A stretch of 62,884 bases of DNA. Source: Variovorax guangxiensis. Its GTDB lineage: Bacteria; Pseudomonadota; Gammaproteobacteria; Burkholderiales; Burkholderiaceae_C. Under the pieces are notes generated by a model, which ran no database searches, was not told the origin of the DNA, and saw only the letters and a list, made by a program, of their open reading frames with translations. Shown piece after piece: positions 46,800 to 53,961 of this stretch. The stretch is taken from the NCBI RefSeq assembly GCF_003952165.1, contig NZ_RXFT01000025.1, positions 1 through 62,884 of the forward strand, read 5' to 3'. The position numbers and the translations under genes were made by a program. Within the stretch, counting starts at the first letter, position 1, and every line of letters begins with the position of its first letter.

Positions 46800-46828
46800 T
46801 TGGGCTGGGAAGGCGGATTCCCGATAAT
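46800..46828 (+). promoter_or_regulatory. Promoter of ppsR
   Basis: TTGGGC (46800-46805), 17 bases, GATAAT (46823-46828), about 50 bases before the ppsR ATG on the plus strand. Good spacing and a 5/6 -10 match. Confidence 0.6.
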
Positions 46829-46879
46829 GGCCCTCATTGTAGGCGGGGCAAGGTGGTCCGCGCCGCAGGACAAGGCCGC

Positions 46880-47707
46880 ATGACTATTCCTTCACGCACC
46901 GTTTTCTTCATTTCCGACGGCACCGGCATCACCGCCGAGACCTTCGGCAACGCCGTTCTGGCCCAGTTCGAGATGAAGCCGCGCCACGTGCGGCTGCCTT
47001 TCACCGACACGGTCGACAAGGCCCACCAGGCGGTGCGGCAGATAAACCACACCGCAGAAATAGAAGGCGTAAGGCCCATCGTTTTCACCACGCTGGCCAA
47101 CATGGATGTGCTGGAAGTGATCGAAACCGGCTGCAAGGGCATGCTGCTGGACATGTTCGGCACCTTCGTGCGTCCTCTAGAAATCGAGCTGGCCGTGAAG
47201 TCGAACCACCGCATCGGCCGCTTCAGCGACGTCAGCAAGAGCAAGGAATACAACGACCGCATCGCCGCCATCGACTTCAGCCTGCAGCACGACGACGGCC
47301 AGAGCAACCGCGACCTGGAAGGCGCCGACGTGATCCTGGTGGGCGTGAGCCGCAGCGGCAAGACGCCGACCTCGCTCTACCTGGCGATGCAGCACGGCCT
47401 GAAGGCGGCCAACTACCCGCTGATTCCGGAGGATTTCGACCGCCGCCAGCTCCCGCCGGCCCTGATTCCGCATCGCAAGAAGATCTTCGGCCTGACCATC
47501 CAGCCCGAGCGGCTCAGCGAGATCCGCAACGAGCGCCGCCCGAATTCGCGCTACGCCAGCATCGAGAACTGCCGCCACGAGGTCGCCGAGGCCGAGGCGA
47601 TGATGCGGCGCGCGGGCATCCGCTGGCTCTCGACCACCACCAAGTCGATCGAGGAAATCGCCACCACGATCCTGCAGGAGCTGCGGCCGGAGCGGCTCGT
47701 CTACTGA
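46880..47707 (+). CDS. ppsR: PEP synthase regulatory protein PpsR (DUF299)
   Basis: A 275-residue bifunctional ADP-dependent kinase and Pi-dependent pyrophosphorylase that switches PEP synthase off and on by phosphorylating a threonine next to its catalytic His. The P-loop GVSRSGKTPTS and the start TVFFISDGTGITAETFGNAVL are the DUF299 hallmarks. Divergent from its target ppsA (177-base gap), the standard arrangement. A terminator pair follows. Confidence 0.95.
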   Translation: MTIPSRTVFFISDGTGITAETFGNAVLAQFEMKPRHVRLPFTDTVDKAHQAVRQINHTAEIEGVRPIVFTTLANMDVLEVIETGCKGMLLDMFGTFVRPLEIELAVKSNHRIGRFSDVSKSKEYNDRIAAIDFSLQHDDGQSNRDLEGADVILVGVSRSGKTPTSLYLAMQHGLKAANYPLIPEDFDRRQLPPALIPHRKKIFGLTIQPERLSEIRNERRPNSRYASIENCRHEVAEAEAMMRRAGIRWLSTTTKSIEEIATTILQELRPERLVY

Positions 47708-47711
47708 TATC

Positions 47712-47754
47712 GCTATCTTTTAGATAGCAAAAAGCGCCCGCCGGGGCGCTTTTT
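47712..47754. terminator. Tandem hairpins between ppsR and ahpF
   Basis: First GCTATCT-TTT-AGATAGC (47712-47728), then AAAAAGCGCCC/GGGGCGCTTTTT (47729-47754), a strong two-way terminator serving ppsR and the convergent ahpF. Confidence 0.85.
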
Positions 47755-47780
47755 GCGCTTTGCATCGCCGGAATGGCGGC

Positions 47781-49337
47781 TTAAGCAGGGGCCGAGGTGC
47801 GGATCAGGTGGTCGAACGCACCCAGCGCAGCCTTCGCGCCATCGCCGGCCGCGATGATGATCTGCTTGAACGGCACCGTGGTCGCGTCGCCCGCCGCGAA
47901 CACGCCCGGCACAGAGGTCTGGCCGCGCGCGTCGACGATGATCTCGCCGTGCTTCGACAGCTCGACCGTGCCCTTGAGCCAGTCGGTGTTGGGCACGAGG
48001 CCAATCTGGATGAACACGCCTTCGAGCTCGACCTTCTTCGACTCGCCCGTCGCACGGTCCTTGTAGATCAGGCCGTTGACCTTCTGGTCGCCGGTGATCT
48101 CGGTGGTCTGCGCGTTGGTGAACACGTCGACGTTCTTCAGGCTCTTGAGCTTGCGCTGCAGCACGGCGTCGGCGCGCAGCTGCGTGTCGAACTCGATCAG
48201 CGTGACGTGGCCGACGATGCCGGCGAGGTCGATGGCTGCCTCGACACCCGAGTTGCCGCCGCCGATCACCGCCACGCGCTTGCCCTTGAAGAGAGGACCG
48301 TCGCAGTGCGGGCAGTAGGCCACGCCCTTGTTCTTGAACTCGTGCTCGCCGGGCACGTTGATGTTGCGCCAGCGCGCGCCGGTCGAAATGATGACCGACT
48401 TGCTCTTGAGCGAGGCGCCGCTCTCGAGCTGCACTTCGATCAGGCCGTCGCCCGGCACGAGCGCCTTGGCGCGCTGCAGGTTCATGATGTCGACGTCATA
48501 GTCGCGCACATGCTCCTCGAGCGCGTGAGCGAACTTCGGTCCCTCGGTTTCCTTGATCGAGATGAAGTTCTCGATGCCCATGGTGTCGAGCACCTGGCCG
48601 CCGAAGCGCTCGGATGCCACGCCGGTGCGGATGCCCTTGCGCGCCGCGTACACGGCCGCTGCCGCGCCGGCGGGGCCACCGCCGACGATCAACACGTCGA
48701 ACGGGTCTTTGCCGGCGATCTTCTTCGCTTCGCGTTCGACGCCGCTGTTGTCGATCTTGGCGAGGATTTCCTCCAGGCTCATGCGGCCCTGGCCGAACTC
48801 GGTGCCGTTGAGGAATACGGTCGGCACGGCCATGATCTGGCGTTCCTTGACTTCGTCCTGGAAGGTGCCGCCTTCGATCATCGTGGTGCGGATGCGCGGG
48901 TTCTGCACGGCCATGAGGTTCAGGGCCTGGACCACGTCGGGGCAGTTGTGGCAGGTGAGCGAGACGTAGATCTCGAACTCGAAGTCGCCGTCGAGCGCCT
49001 TGATCTGGTCGAGCACGGCCTGCTCGACCTTCGGGGGGTAGCCGCCGATCTGCAGCAGGGCGAGGATCAGCGAGGTGAATTCATGGCCCATCGGCAGGCC
49101 GGCAAAGCGCGGGCCGTGGTTTTCGCTCGGGCGGTTGACCGAGAACGAGGGCTTGCGGTGGTTGTCGTCGCGGCTTTCGGTCAGCCTGACCAGCGGGGAT
49201 GATTCGGCAACGTCCTTCAGCAGCGACAGCATCTCGCCCGAGGCCTTGCTGTCGTCGAGCGAGGCGACGATCTCGATCGGCTGCGTGGCGCGCTCGAGGT
49301 AACTCTTCAATTGGGCTTTGGTGTTTGCGTCGAGCAT
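47781..49337 (-). CDS. ahpF: Alkyl hydroperoxide reductase subunit F
   Basis: A 518-residue NADH:AhpC disulfide reductase. The N-terminal double thioredoxin-fold domain (about 1-200) has the CxxC TCHNCPD; the C-terminal thioredoxin-reductase-like part binds FAD (VGGGPAGAAAAVYAARKG) and NADH (VIGGGNSGVEAAIDLAG) and has the second CxxC, YCPHCDGP. It re-reduces AhpC. It follows ahpC after 91 bases containing a terminator, so it may be transcribed at a lower level. Confidence 0.97.
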   Translation of the reverse strand: MLDANTKAQLKSYLERATQPIEIVASLDDSKASGEMLSLLKDVAESSPLVRLTESRDDNHRKPSFSVNRPSENHGPRFAGLPMGHEFTSLILALLQIGGYPPKVEQAVLDQIKALDGDFEFEIYVSLTCHNCPDVVQALNLMAVQNPRIRTTMIEGGTFQDEVKERQIMAVPTVFLNGTEFGQGRMSLEEILAKIDNSGVEREAKKIAGKDPFDVLIVGGGPAGAAAAVYAARKGIRTGVASERFGGQVLDTMGIENFISIKETEGPKFAHALEEHVRDYDVDIMNLQRAKALVPGDGLIEVQLESGASLKSKSVIISTGARWRNINVPGEHEFKNKGVAYCPHCDGPLFKGKRVAVIGGGNSGVEAAIDLAGIVGHVTLIEFDTQLRADAVLQRKLKSLKNVDVFTNAQTTEITGDQKVNGLIYKDRATGESKKVELEGVFIQIGLVPNTDWLKGTVELSKHGEIIVDARGQTSVPGVFAAGDATTVPFKQIIIAAGDGAKAALGAFDHLIRTSAPA

Positions 49338-49380
49338 GAGGGACTCTCTTTCGATAACGTAAAACTATCAAATGGGGCTG

Positions 49381-49412
49381 AAAAAGCCCGGGGGCCTATG
49401 AGCGCCCGGGCT
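49381..49412 (-). terminator. Terminator between ahpC and ahpF
   Basis: AGCCCGGG/CCCGGGCT (49385-49392, 49405-49412), followed on the minus strand by TTTTT. It would let most transcripts end after ahpC, giving more AhpC than AhpF. Confidence 0.8.
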
Positions 49413-49428
49413 TTCGCGCGGGTGACGC

Positions 49429-49992
49429 TCAGATCTTGCCGACGAGGTCCAGCGACGGGGCGATCGTCTTGTCGCCTTCATTCCACTTGGCCGGGCAGAC
49501 TTCGTTCGGATGGGCGGCGGTGTAGACCGCTGCCTTCAGCTTGCGCAGCGTTTCCTTCACGTCGCGGGCGATTTCGTTGGAGTGCACTTCGGCGGTCTTG
49601 ATGATGCCTTCGGGGTTGATCACGAAGGTGCCGCGCAGCGCCAGGCCTTCTTCGGGGATGTGCACGCCGAAGGCGTTGGTCAGCACATGGGTCGGGTCGC
49701 CGACCAGCGGGAACTTGGCCTTGCCGACGGCCGGCGAGGTGTCGTGCCAGACCTTGTGCGAGAAGTGCGTGTCGGTGGTCACGATATAGACCTCGGCGCC
49801 CAGTTTCTGGAACTCGGCGTAGTTGTCGGCCGCGTCCTCGACTTCGGTCGGGCAGTTGAAGGTGAAAGCCGCCGGCATGAAGATCAGCACGGACCACTTG
49901 CCCTTGAGCGACTCGTCGGAAACTTCGATGAATTTGCCATTGAGGTAGGCCTGGGTCTTGAAGGGCTGAACTTGGGTATTGATCAGGGACAT
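49429..49992 (-). CDS. ahpC: Alkyl hydroperoxide reductase subunit C
   Basis: A 187-residue typical 2-Cys peroxiredoxin. The peroxidatic Cys is C47 (FTFNCPTE) and the resolving Cys is C166 (NEVCPAKW). It reduces hydrogen peroxide, organic peroxides and peroxynitrite. The ATG at 49992 has an AAGGA ribosome site. A full OxyR-type site and a TATACT -10 stand upstream, and the divergent gene is bacterioferritin. Confidence 0.98.
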   Translation of the reverse strand: MSLINTQVQPFKTQAYLNGKFIEVSDESLKGKWSVLIFMPAAFTFNCPTEVEDAADNYAEFQKLGAEVYIVTTDTHFSHKVWHDTSPAVGKAKFPLVGDPTHVLTNAFGVHIPEEGLALRGTFVINPEGIIKTAEVHSNEIARDVKETLRKLKAAVYTAAHPNEVCPAKWNEGDKTIAPSLDLVGKI

Positions 49993-50040
49993 GTTGATTC
50001 CTTGGATGCTGCGGATGAACAAAGATAAGGGCGAGCCATG

Positions 50041-50104
50041 AGTATAACTACCAATCCTCCAATATTCATAGTTATCACCTATTAAAAGTATTGGGACTCG
50101 CTAT
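50041..50104 (-). promoter_or_regulatory. ahpC promoter with OxyR-type tetramer site
   Basis: Two 15-base half-sites separated by 7 bases: ATAGTTATCACCTAT (50068-50082), a perfect match to ATAG-N7-CTAT with the inner T and A, and ATTGGGACTCGCTAT (50090-50104), a weaker match. The 37-base layout is that of OxyR. A TATACT -10 follows on the minus strand (50041-50046) without a good -35, as expected for an activated promoter. Confidence 0.78.
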
Positions 50105-50253
50105 GTTTTCGATGACTGCGAAATACGCCTGACACACCATCAATACGAACGTGTATCACCATCACACGCATGCAGACCGGCGCAGCATGGGATTGCTTGC
50201 AAGCGCTCCTTTCCGCCTCTGACAATCACCGCTTTCAGAACAAGGAAAAAGCC

Positions 50254-50730
50254 ATGAAGGGCGACGCAAAAGTCATCGAACACCTGCAGGCTCAGCTCAA
50301 GAACGAGCTGACCGCGATCAACCAGTACTTCCTGCACTACCGCATGCTCAAGCACTGGGGCCTGGACAAGCTCGCGAAGAAGGAATACGAGGAATCTATC
50401 GGCGAGATGAAGCACGCCGACAAGCTCATGGACCGCATCTTCATGCTCGACGGCCTGCCGAACCTGCAGGACCTGGGCAAGCTGAACATCGGCGAAGACG
50501 TGCCCGAACTGCTGCGCTGCGACCTCGGTGCCGAGACCGGCGCGCAGGCCACCATCAAGGACGGCATCGCGCATTGCGAATCGGTGCGCGACTATGTCTC
50601 GCGAGACCTGCTCCAGGAGATTCTGGACGACACCGAGGAGCACATCGACTTTCTCGAAACCCAGATCGACCTGATCGACAAGGTCGGCCTGCAGAACTAC
50701 CTGCAGTCGCAGATGGGCGAGCTCGAATAA
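50254..50730 (+). CDS. bfr: Bacterioferritin
   Basis: A 158-residue heme-containing ferritin that stores iron as a ferric mineral in a 24-mer. Ferroxidase ligands E18, E51 and H54 and the heme ligand M52 (GEMKHAD) are in the standard places, with Y25 nearby. The ATG at 50254 has an AAGGA ribosome site. It stands between the ahpC OxyR site and the iron-uptake operons; the Bfd partner that helps release its iron is encoded at 58842. A terminator follows. Confidence 0.97.
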   Translation: MKGDAKVIEHLQAQLKNELTAINQYFLHYRMLKHWGLDKLAKKEYEESIGEMKHADKLMDRIFMLDGLPNLQDLGKLNIGEDVPELLRCDLGAETGAQATIKDGIAHCESVRDYVSRDLLQEILDDTEEHIDFLETQIDLIDKVGLQNYLQSQMGELE

Positions 50731-50752
50731 GGCCGGCTTCGCTGCCGCCAGC

Positions 50753-50778
50753 AAAACGGGACTTCGGTCCCGTTTTTT
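50753..50778 (+). terminator. Intrinsic terminator of bfr
   Basis: AAAACGGGAC-TTCG-GTCCCGTTTT, a 10-bp stem with a stable TTCG loop followed by T's. Ends bfr before the PepSY operon. Confidence 0.9.
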
Positions 50779-50783
50779 ATTGC

Positions 50784-50826
50784 TTTACGTAACTTAACCC
50801 GCCACGAATAACAGTCATTCTCATTC
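50784..50826 (+). promoter_or_regulatory. Promoter with Fur-like box, PepSY operon
   Basis: TTTACG (50784-50789), 17 bases, AATAAC (50807-50812). The Fur-like box AACAGTCATTCTCATTC (50810-50826) overlaps the -10 and matches 13 of 17 positions of GATAATCATTATCATTC. Iron-dependent repression is inferred. Confidence 0.6.
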
Positions 50827-50850
50827 GCACGGATAGAATCCGCGCCTTCG

Positions 50851-51495
50851 ATGACTGCGATCCGCCCCGACAACCGCCGCCGTGCCTATTGGCTCAAGAC
50901 CCTGCACGAATGGCATTGGGTGAGCTCGGCCATCTGCCTCATCGGCATGATCCTGTTCAGCGTGACGGGATTCACCCTCAACCACGCCAGCCAGATCGAG
51001 GCCAAGCCGGTCGTCACCCGGCTGAACGGCTCGATCGACGAGGCGCTGCGCGCCCAGCTCGAAAAGCAGCTGCCCGCCGCCAAGGCCCTCAAGGGCAAGG
51101 CTCCCCTGCCCCCTGAACTCCAGGCCTGGGTGCAGAAGCACTGGGACATCTCCACCGCCAGCCGCGAGGCAGAGTGGTCCGACGACGAAATCTACCTGTC
51201 GCTGCCCCGCCCCGGCGGCGACGCATGGCTGCGCCTGAGCCTGTCCGACGGCGAGATCGAGTACGAGCGCACCGATCGCGGCTGGCTCTCCTACTTCAAC
51301 GATCTCCACAAGGGCCGCAACACTGGCGCCGCCTGGAGCTGGTTCATCGACATCTTCGCGGGCGCGGCCCTGGTGTTCTCGATCACCGGCCTCTTCATTC
51401 TCAAGATGCATGCGGGCAACCGGCCGTTCACCTGGCCGATGGTCGGCATGGGGCTGGTGGTGCCCGTGCTGCTTGCGCTGCTGTTCATTCACTGA
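50851..51495 (+). CDS. PepSY-associated transmembrane protein (reductase-like)
   Basis: A 214-residue inner-membrane protein with helices at about 24-45, 165-185 and 192-212, and a periplasmic domain between the first two (about 46-150). The family's conserved His are visible: H19 and H22 (LHEWHW), H45 (LNH), H153 (DLHKGR) and H187 (KMHAGN), which could coordinate heme b or another redox centre. PepSY-TM proteins of this kind act in ferric-siderophore reduction. First gene of an operon with DUF2271, DUF4198, ApbE and a flavin reductase, so it is the likely route for electrons across the membrane. Confidence 0.85.
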   Translation: MTAIRPDNRRRAYWLKTLHEWHWVSSAICLIGMILFSVTGFTLNHASQIEAKPVVTRLNGSIDEALRAQLEKQLPAAKALKGKAPLPPELQAWVQKHWDISTASREAEWSDDEIYLSLPRPGGDAWLRLSLSDGEIEYERTDRGWLSYFNDLHKGRNTGAAWSWFIDIFAGAALVFSITGLFILKMHAGNRPFTWPMVGMGLVVPVLLALLFIH

Positions 51496-51537
51496 TTTCG
51501 TTCATCAATTCATCCAGATCCAGGAAAGAGGTTTCCC

Positions 51538-52071
51538 GTGCACGTTCGCTACTCACTCGCGCCGCTGGCCATGTCGGCGCTGTTCGCGGCTCCGGCCTTC
51601 GCGTCGGGGCTGGCCGTCAACATCGAGATCCCACGGCTGAACGTCTCCGAGTACCACCGTCCCTACGTGGCAACCTGGATCGAGCGCGCCGACAACACCG
51701 TGGCCGGCACGCTGGCCGTGTGGTACGACGTGCGCACCAAAACCAACAACCCGGAGGGCGAAGGCACCAAGTGGCTGAAGGACATGCGCCAGTGGTGGCG
51801 CCGCGGCGGCCGCGAGCTCTCCGTGCCGGTCGACGGCGTGACGGGCGCGACCAAGCCCGCCGGCAAGCACCAGCTGAGCTTCACCGAAGGCACGGCTCCC
51901 ATGCCCAAGCTCGCTCCTGGCGCATACAAGCTCGTGGTGGAGGCCGCGCGCGAAGTCGGTGGCCGCGAGGTCGTGAGCATCCCCTTCCAGTGGCCCCCGA
52001 CGGCAGCGGCACAGCCGACCGCCACGGGCAAGGAAGAACTCGGCGAGATCAGGCTCGAACTCAAGCCCTGA
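51538..52071 (+). CDS. DUF2271-family periplasmic protein, probably flavinylated
   Basis: A 177-residue exported protein with a signal peptide (1-22, ending APAFA) and a DUF2271 beta-sandwich. The GTG at 51538 has a GGAAAGAGG ribosome site. At residues 99-105 it carries DGVTGAT, matching the Dxx(S/T)GAT pattern to which ApbE joins FMN, as in RnfG and NqrC; T105 would be the acceptor. With an apbE gene two places downstream, it is best read as a covalent flavoprotein that takes electrons from the PepSY-TM protein. Flavinylation is inferred from the motif and context. Confidence 0.85.
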   Translation: MHVRYSLAPLAMSALFAAPAFASGLAVNIEIPRLNVSEYHRPYVATWIERADNTVAGTLAVWYDVRTKTNNPEGEGTKWLKDMRQWWRRGGRELSVPVDGVTGATKPAGKHQLSFTEGTAPMPKLAPGAYKLVVEAAREVGGREVVSIPFQWPPTAAAQPTATGKEELGEIRLELKP

Positions 52072-52117
52072 TCTCCTTCCTTCAACGACCAGCCCGCCAC
52101 ATCACAAAGGAACCGCC

Positions 52118-52927
52118 ATGACCCGCTTCAATCTGCGCTTCGCTTCCGTCGCCATCGCCCTGTCGGCCGCCGCATCGCTCGCCCAGGCGCACAACGCCTG
52201 GCTGCTGCCCTCGTCCACGGTGTTCTCCAAGGCCGATACCGTGACGGTCGACGCCGCCGTGTCCAACGACCTGTTCGTCGCCAACCACGCGCCGCTGCGC
52301 CTCGACGGTCTGCAGATCACAGCGCCCGACGGCAGCACCGTCAAGCCGGAGACCGAAGCCAAGCTCAAGTTGCGCAACGTGTTCGACGTGAGCGTCGCGC
52401 AGGCTGGCACCTACCGCATCGCCGTGATCAACGCCGGAGCTTTCGCGAGCTGGAAGGACAAGGCCACGGGCCAGACCAAGCGAGCGCGCGGCACGGCCGA
52501 GACCATCGGCAAGGAAATTCCGGCCGATGCGCAGGACGTGAGCGTCACCCAGTCGTCGGGCCGCATCGAGACCTTCGTGACCGTCGGCAAGCCTTCCGCG
52601 CTCAAGCCGGTCGGCCAGGGCCTGGAGCTGATCGCCGCCGGCAGTCCGACCGATCTGGTCAAGGGCGAGAAAGCCACCTTCACGCTGAACCTCGATGGGC
52701 AGCCCGCCAAGGGGCTTGAGGTGACGGTGACCGCGGGCAACACGCAGTACCGCGACAAGCTCGAGGAAATCAAGCTCAAGACCGACGACAAGGGCCAGTT
52801 CAGCGTGACCTGGCCGACCGCCGGCATGTACTGGCTCGACGCCAGCACCAAGGACAACAAGACCACGGTGCCGCAGGCCAGGGAGCGCCGCCTGAGCTAC
52901 GCGGCCACCCTCGAAGTGATGCCCTGA
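52118..52927 (+). CDS. DUF4198-family periplasmic protein
   Basis: A 269-residue exported protein with a signal peptide (1-24, ending SLAQA) and the DUF4198 domains: an N-terminal beta-sandwich and a C-terminal Ig-like domain (about 175-265, GEKATFTLNLDGQPAKGLEVTV). After cleavage the mature protein would start with His (HNAWLLP), a common feature that could bind metal through the amino terminus. Such proteins occur with metal-uptake and redox genes. Here it lies between DUF2271 and ApbE, probably as a periplasmic metal or cofactor-binding partner. Confidence 0.85.
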   Translation: MTRFNLRFASVAIALSAAASLAQAHNAWLLPSSTVFSKADTVTVDAAVSNDLFVANHAPLRLDGLQITAPDGSTVKPETEAKLKLRNVFDVSVAQAGTYRIAVINAGAFASWKDKATGQTKRARGTAETIGKEIPADAQDVSVTQSSGRIETFVTVGKPSALKPVGQGLELIAAGSPTDLVKGEKATFTLNLDGQPAKGLEVTVTAGNTQYRDKLEEIKLKTDDKGQFSVTWPTAGMYWLDASTKDNKTTVPQARERRLSYAATLEVMP

Positions 52928-52956
52928 GGCCGCAACAACGAAGCGGACCTTCTCCC

Positions 52957-53961
52957 TTGGGCCTTTCGTTCAGCACCTGGCGCGCTGGCGGCTACGCCAA
53001 CGCGGCCGTTCCACGCCCCGCCGATCCCGCGACGCTCCAGCAACTGGGCGGCGAGACCATGGGCACCACCTGGTCGCTGCGCTTCGACAATCCGCGAATG
53101 CTGCCGCTGGCGCGGGTAAGGGAGGCCGTGGAATCAGCGCTCGGCCGCGTGATCGCGCAGATGAGCCACTGGGAGCCGGACTCGGACATCAGCCGGTTCA
53201 ACCGCGCGCAGGCCGGGTCGCGCCATGTGCTGCCGCCGGAGTTCGCCGCGGTCATGCGATGTGCCTTCCGGTGGGCAGCGGCAAGCGGCGGCGCGATCGA
53301 CCCGAGCGTGGGTCCGCTGGTCGCGTGCTGGGGCTTCGGGCCGGAAGCGGAACAGGCGGGTCTGCCCGGCGAGGCCGCGCTGGCCGAAGCGCGCGGGCGC
53401 GTCGGCTGGTCCCGGCTGGCGTTCGACGAGGGGGAAGGCTCGCTCCTGCAGCCCGGGGGCGCAACGCTCGATCTCTCGGGCATCGCGAAAGGGTTCGCGG
53501 TGGACCACGGCATCGAAGCCCTGGGCACACTGGATATCGCCGACGCGCTTCTCGAGGTCGGCGGAGAACTGCGGGGCATCGGGAAACGCCCTGGAGGGCA
53601 GCCCTGGCAAGTGCTCGTCGACGGCGATCCTTCCGGCGCGCGCCGCGTGGCGCTCGCGGACACAGCCATCGCCACCTCGGGCGACCGATGGCACCGGCGC
53701 TCGCACGAGGGGCGCCACTGGTCGCACACCATCGATCCGCGAACCGGAGAGCCGGCCGCGCACCCGCTGGCCAGCGTCACCGTGCTTCACGCGGAGTGCA
53801 TGCAGGCCGATGCGCTCGCCACCGTGCTGACGGTGCTCGGGCCGGAAGAAGGATTCGACTTCGCGCAGCGGCACGAGATCGCCGCGCTGTTCGTGAGCCA
53901 CGGCGATCCGGCGCCAGAGGCGAAGACCACGCGCGCCTGGCCCGCAGCGGCCGCTGCATGA
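52957..53961 (+). CDS. apbE: FAD:protein FMN transferase ApbE
   Basis: A 334-residue ApbE, which moves FMN from FAD onto a Thr of a target protein. Family landmarks are ETMGTTWSLRF, DISRFNRAQAG, GAIDPSVGPLVACWGFGP, LDLSGIAKGFAVDHG and TIDPRTGEPAAHPL. The target is most likely DUF2271 two genes upstream. The TTG at 52957 is the earliest plausible start and no signal peptide or lipobox is visible, which is odd for an enzyme that normally works outside the cytoplasm; the true start may differ. Its stop overlaps the next ATG by 4 bases. Confidence 0.88.
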   Translation: MGLSFSTWRAGGYANAAVPRPADPATLQQLGGETMGTTWSLRFDNPRMLPLARVREAVESALGRVIAQMSHWEPDSDISRFNRAQAGSRHVLPPEFAAVMRCAFRWAAASGGAIDPSVGPLVACWGFGPEAEQAGLPGEAALAEARGRVGWSRLAFDEGEGSLLQPGGATLDLSGIAKGFAVDHGIEALGTLDIADALLEVGGELRGIGKRPGGQPWQVLVDGDPSGARRVALADTAIATSGDRWHRRSHEGRHWSHTIDPRTGEPAAHPLASVTVLHAECMQADALATVLTVLGPEEGFDFAQRHEIAALFVSHGDPAPEAKTTRAWPAAAAA

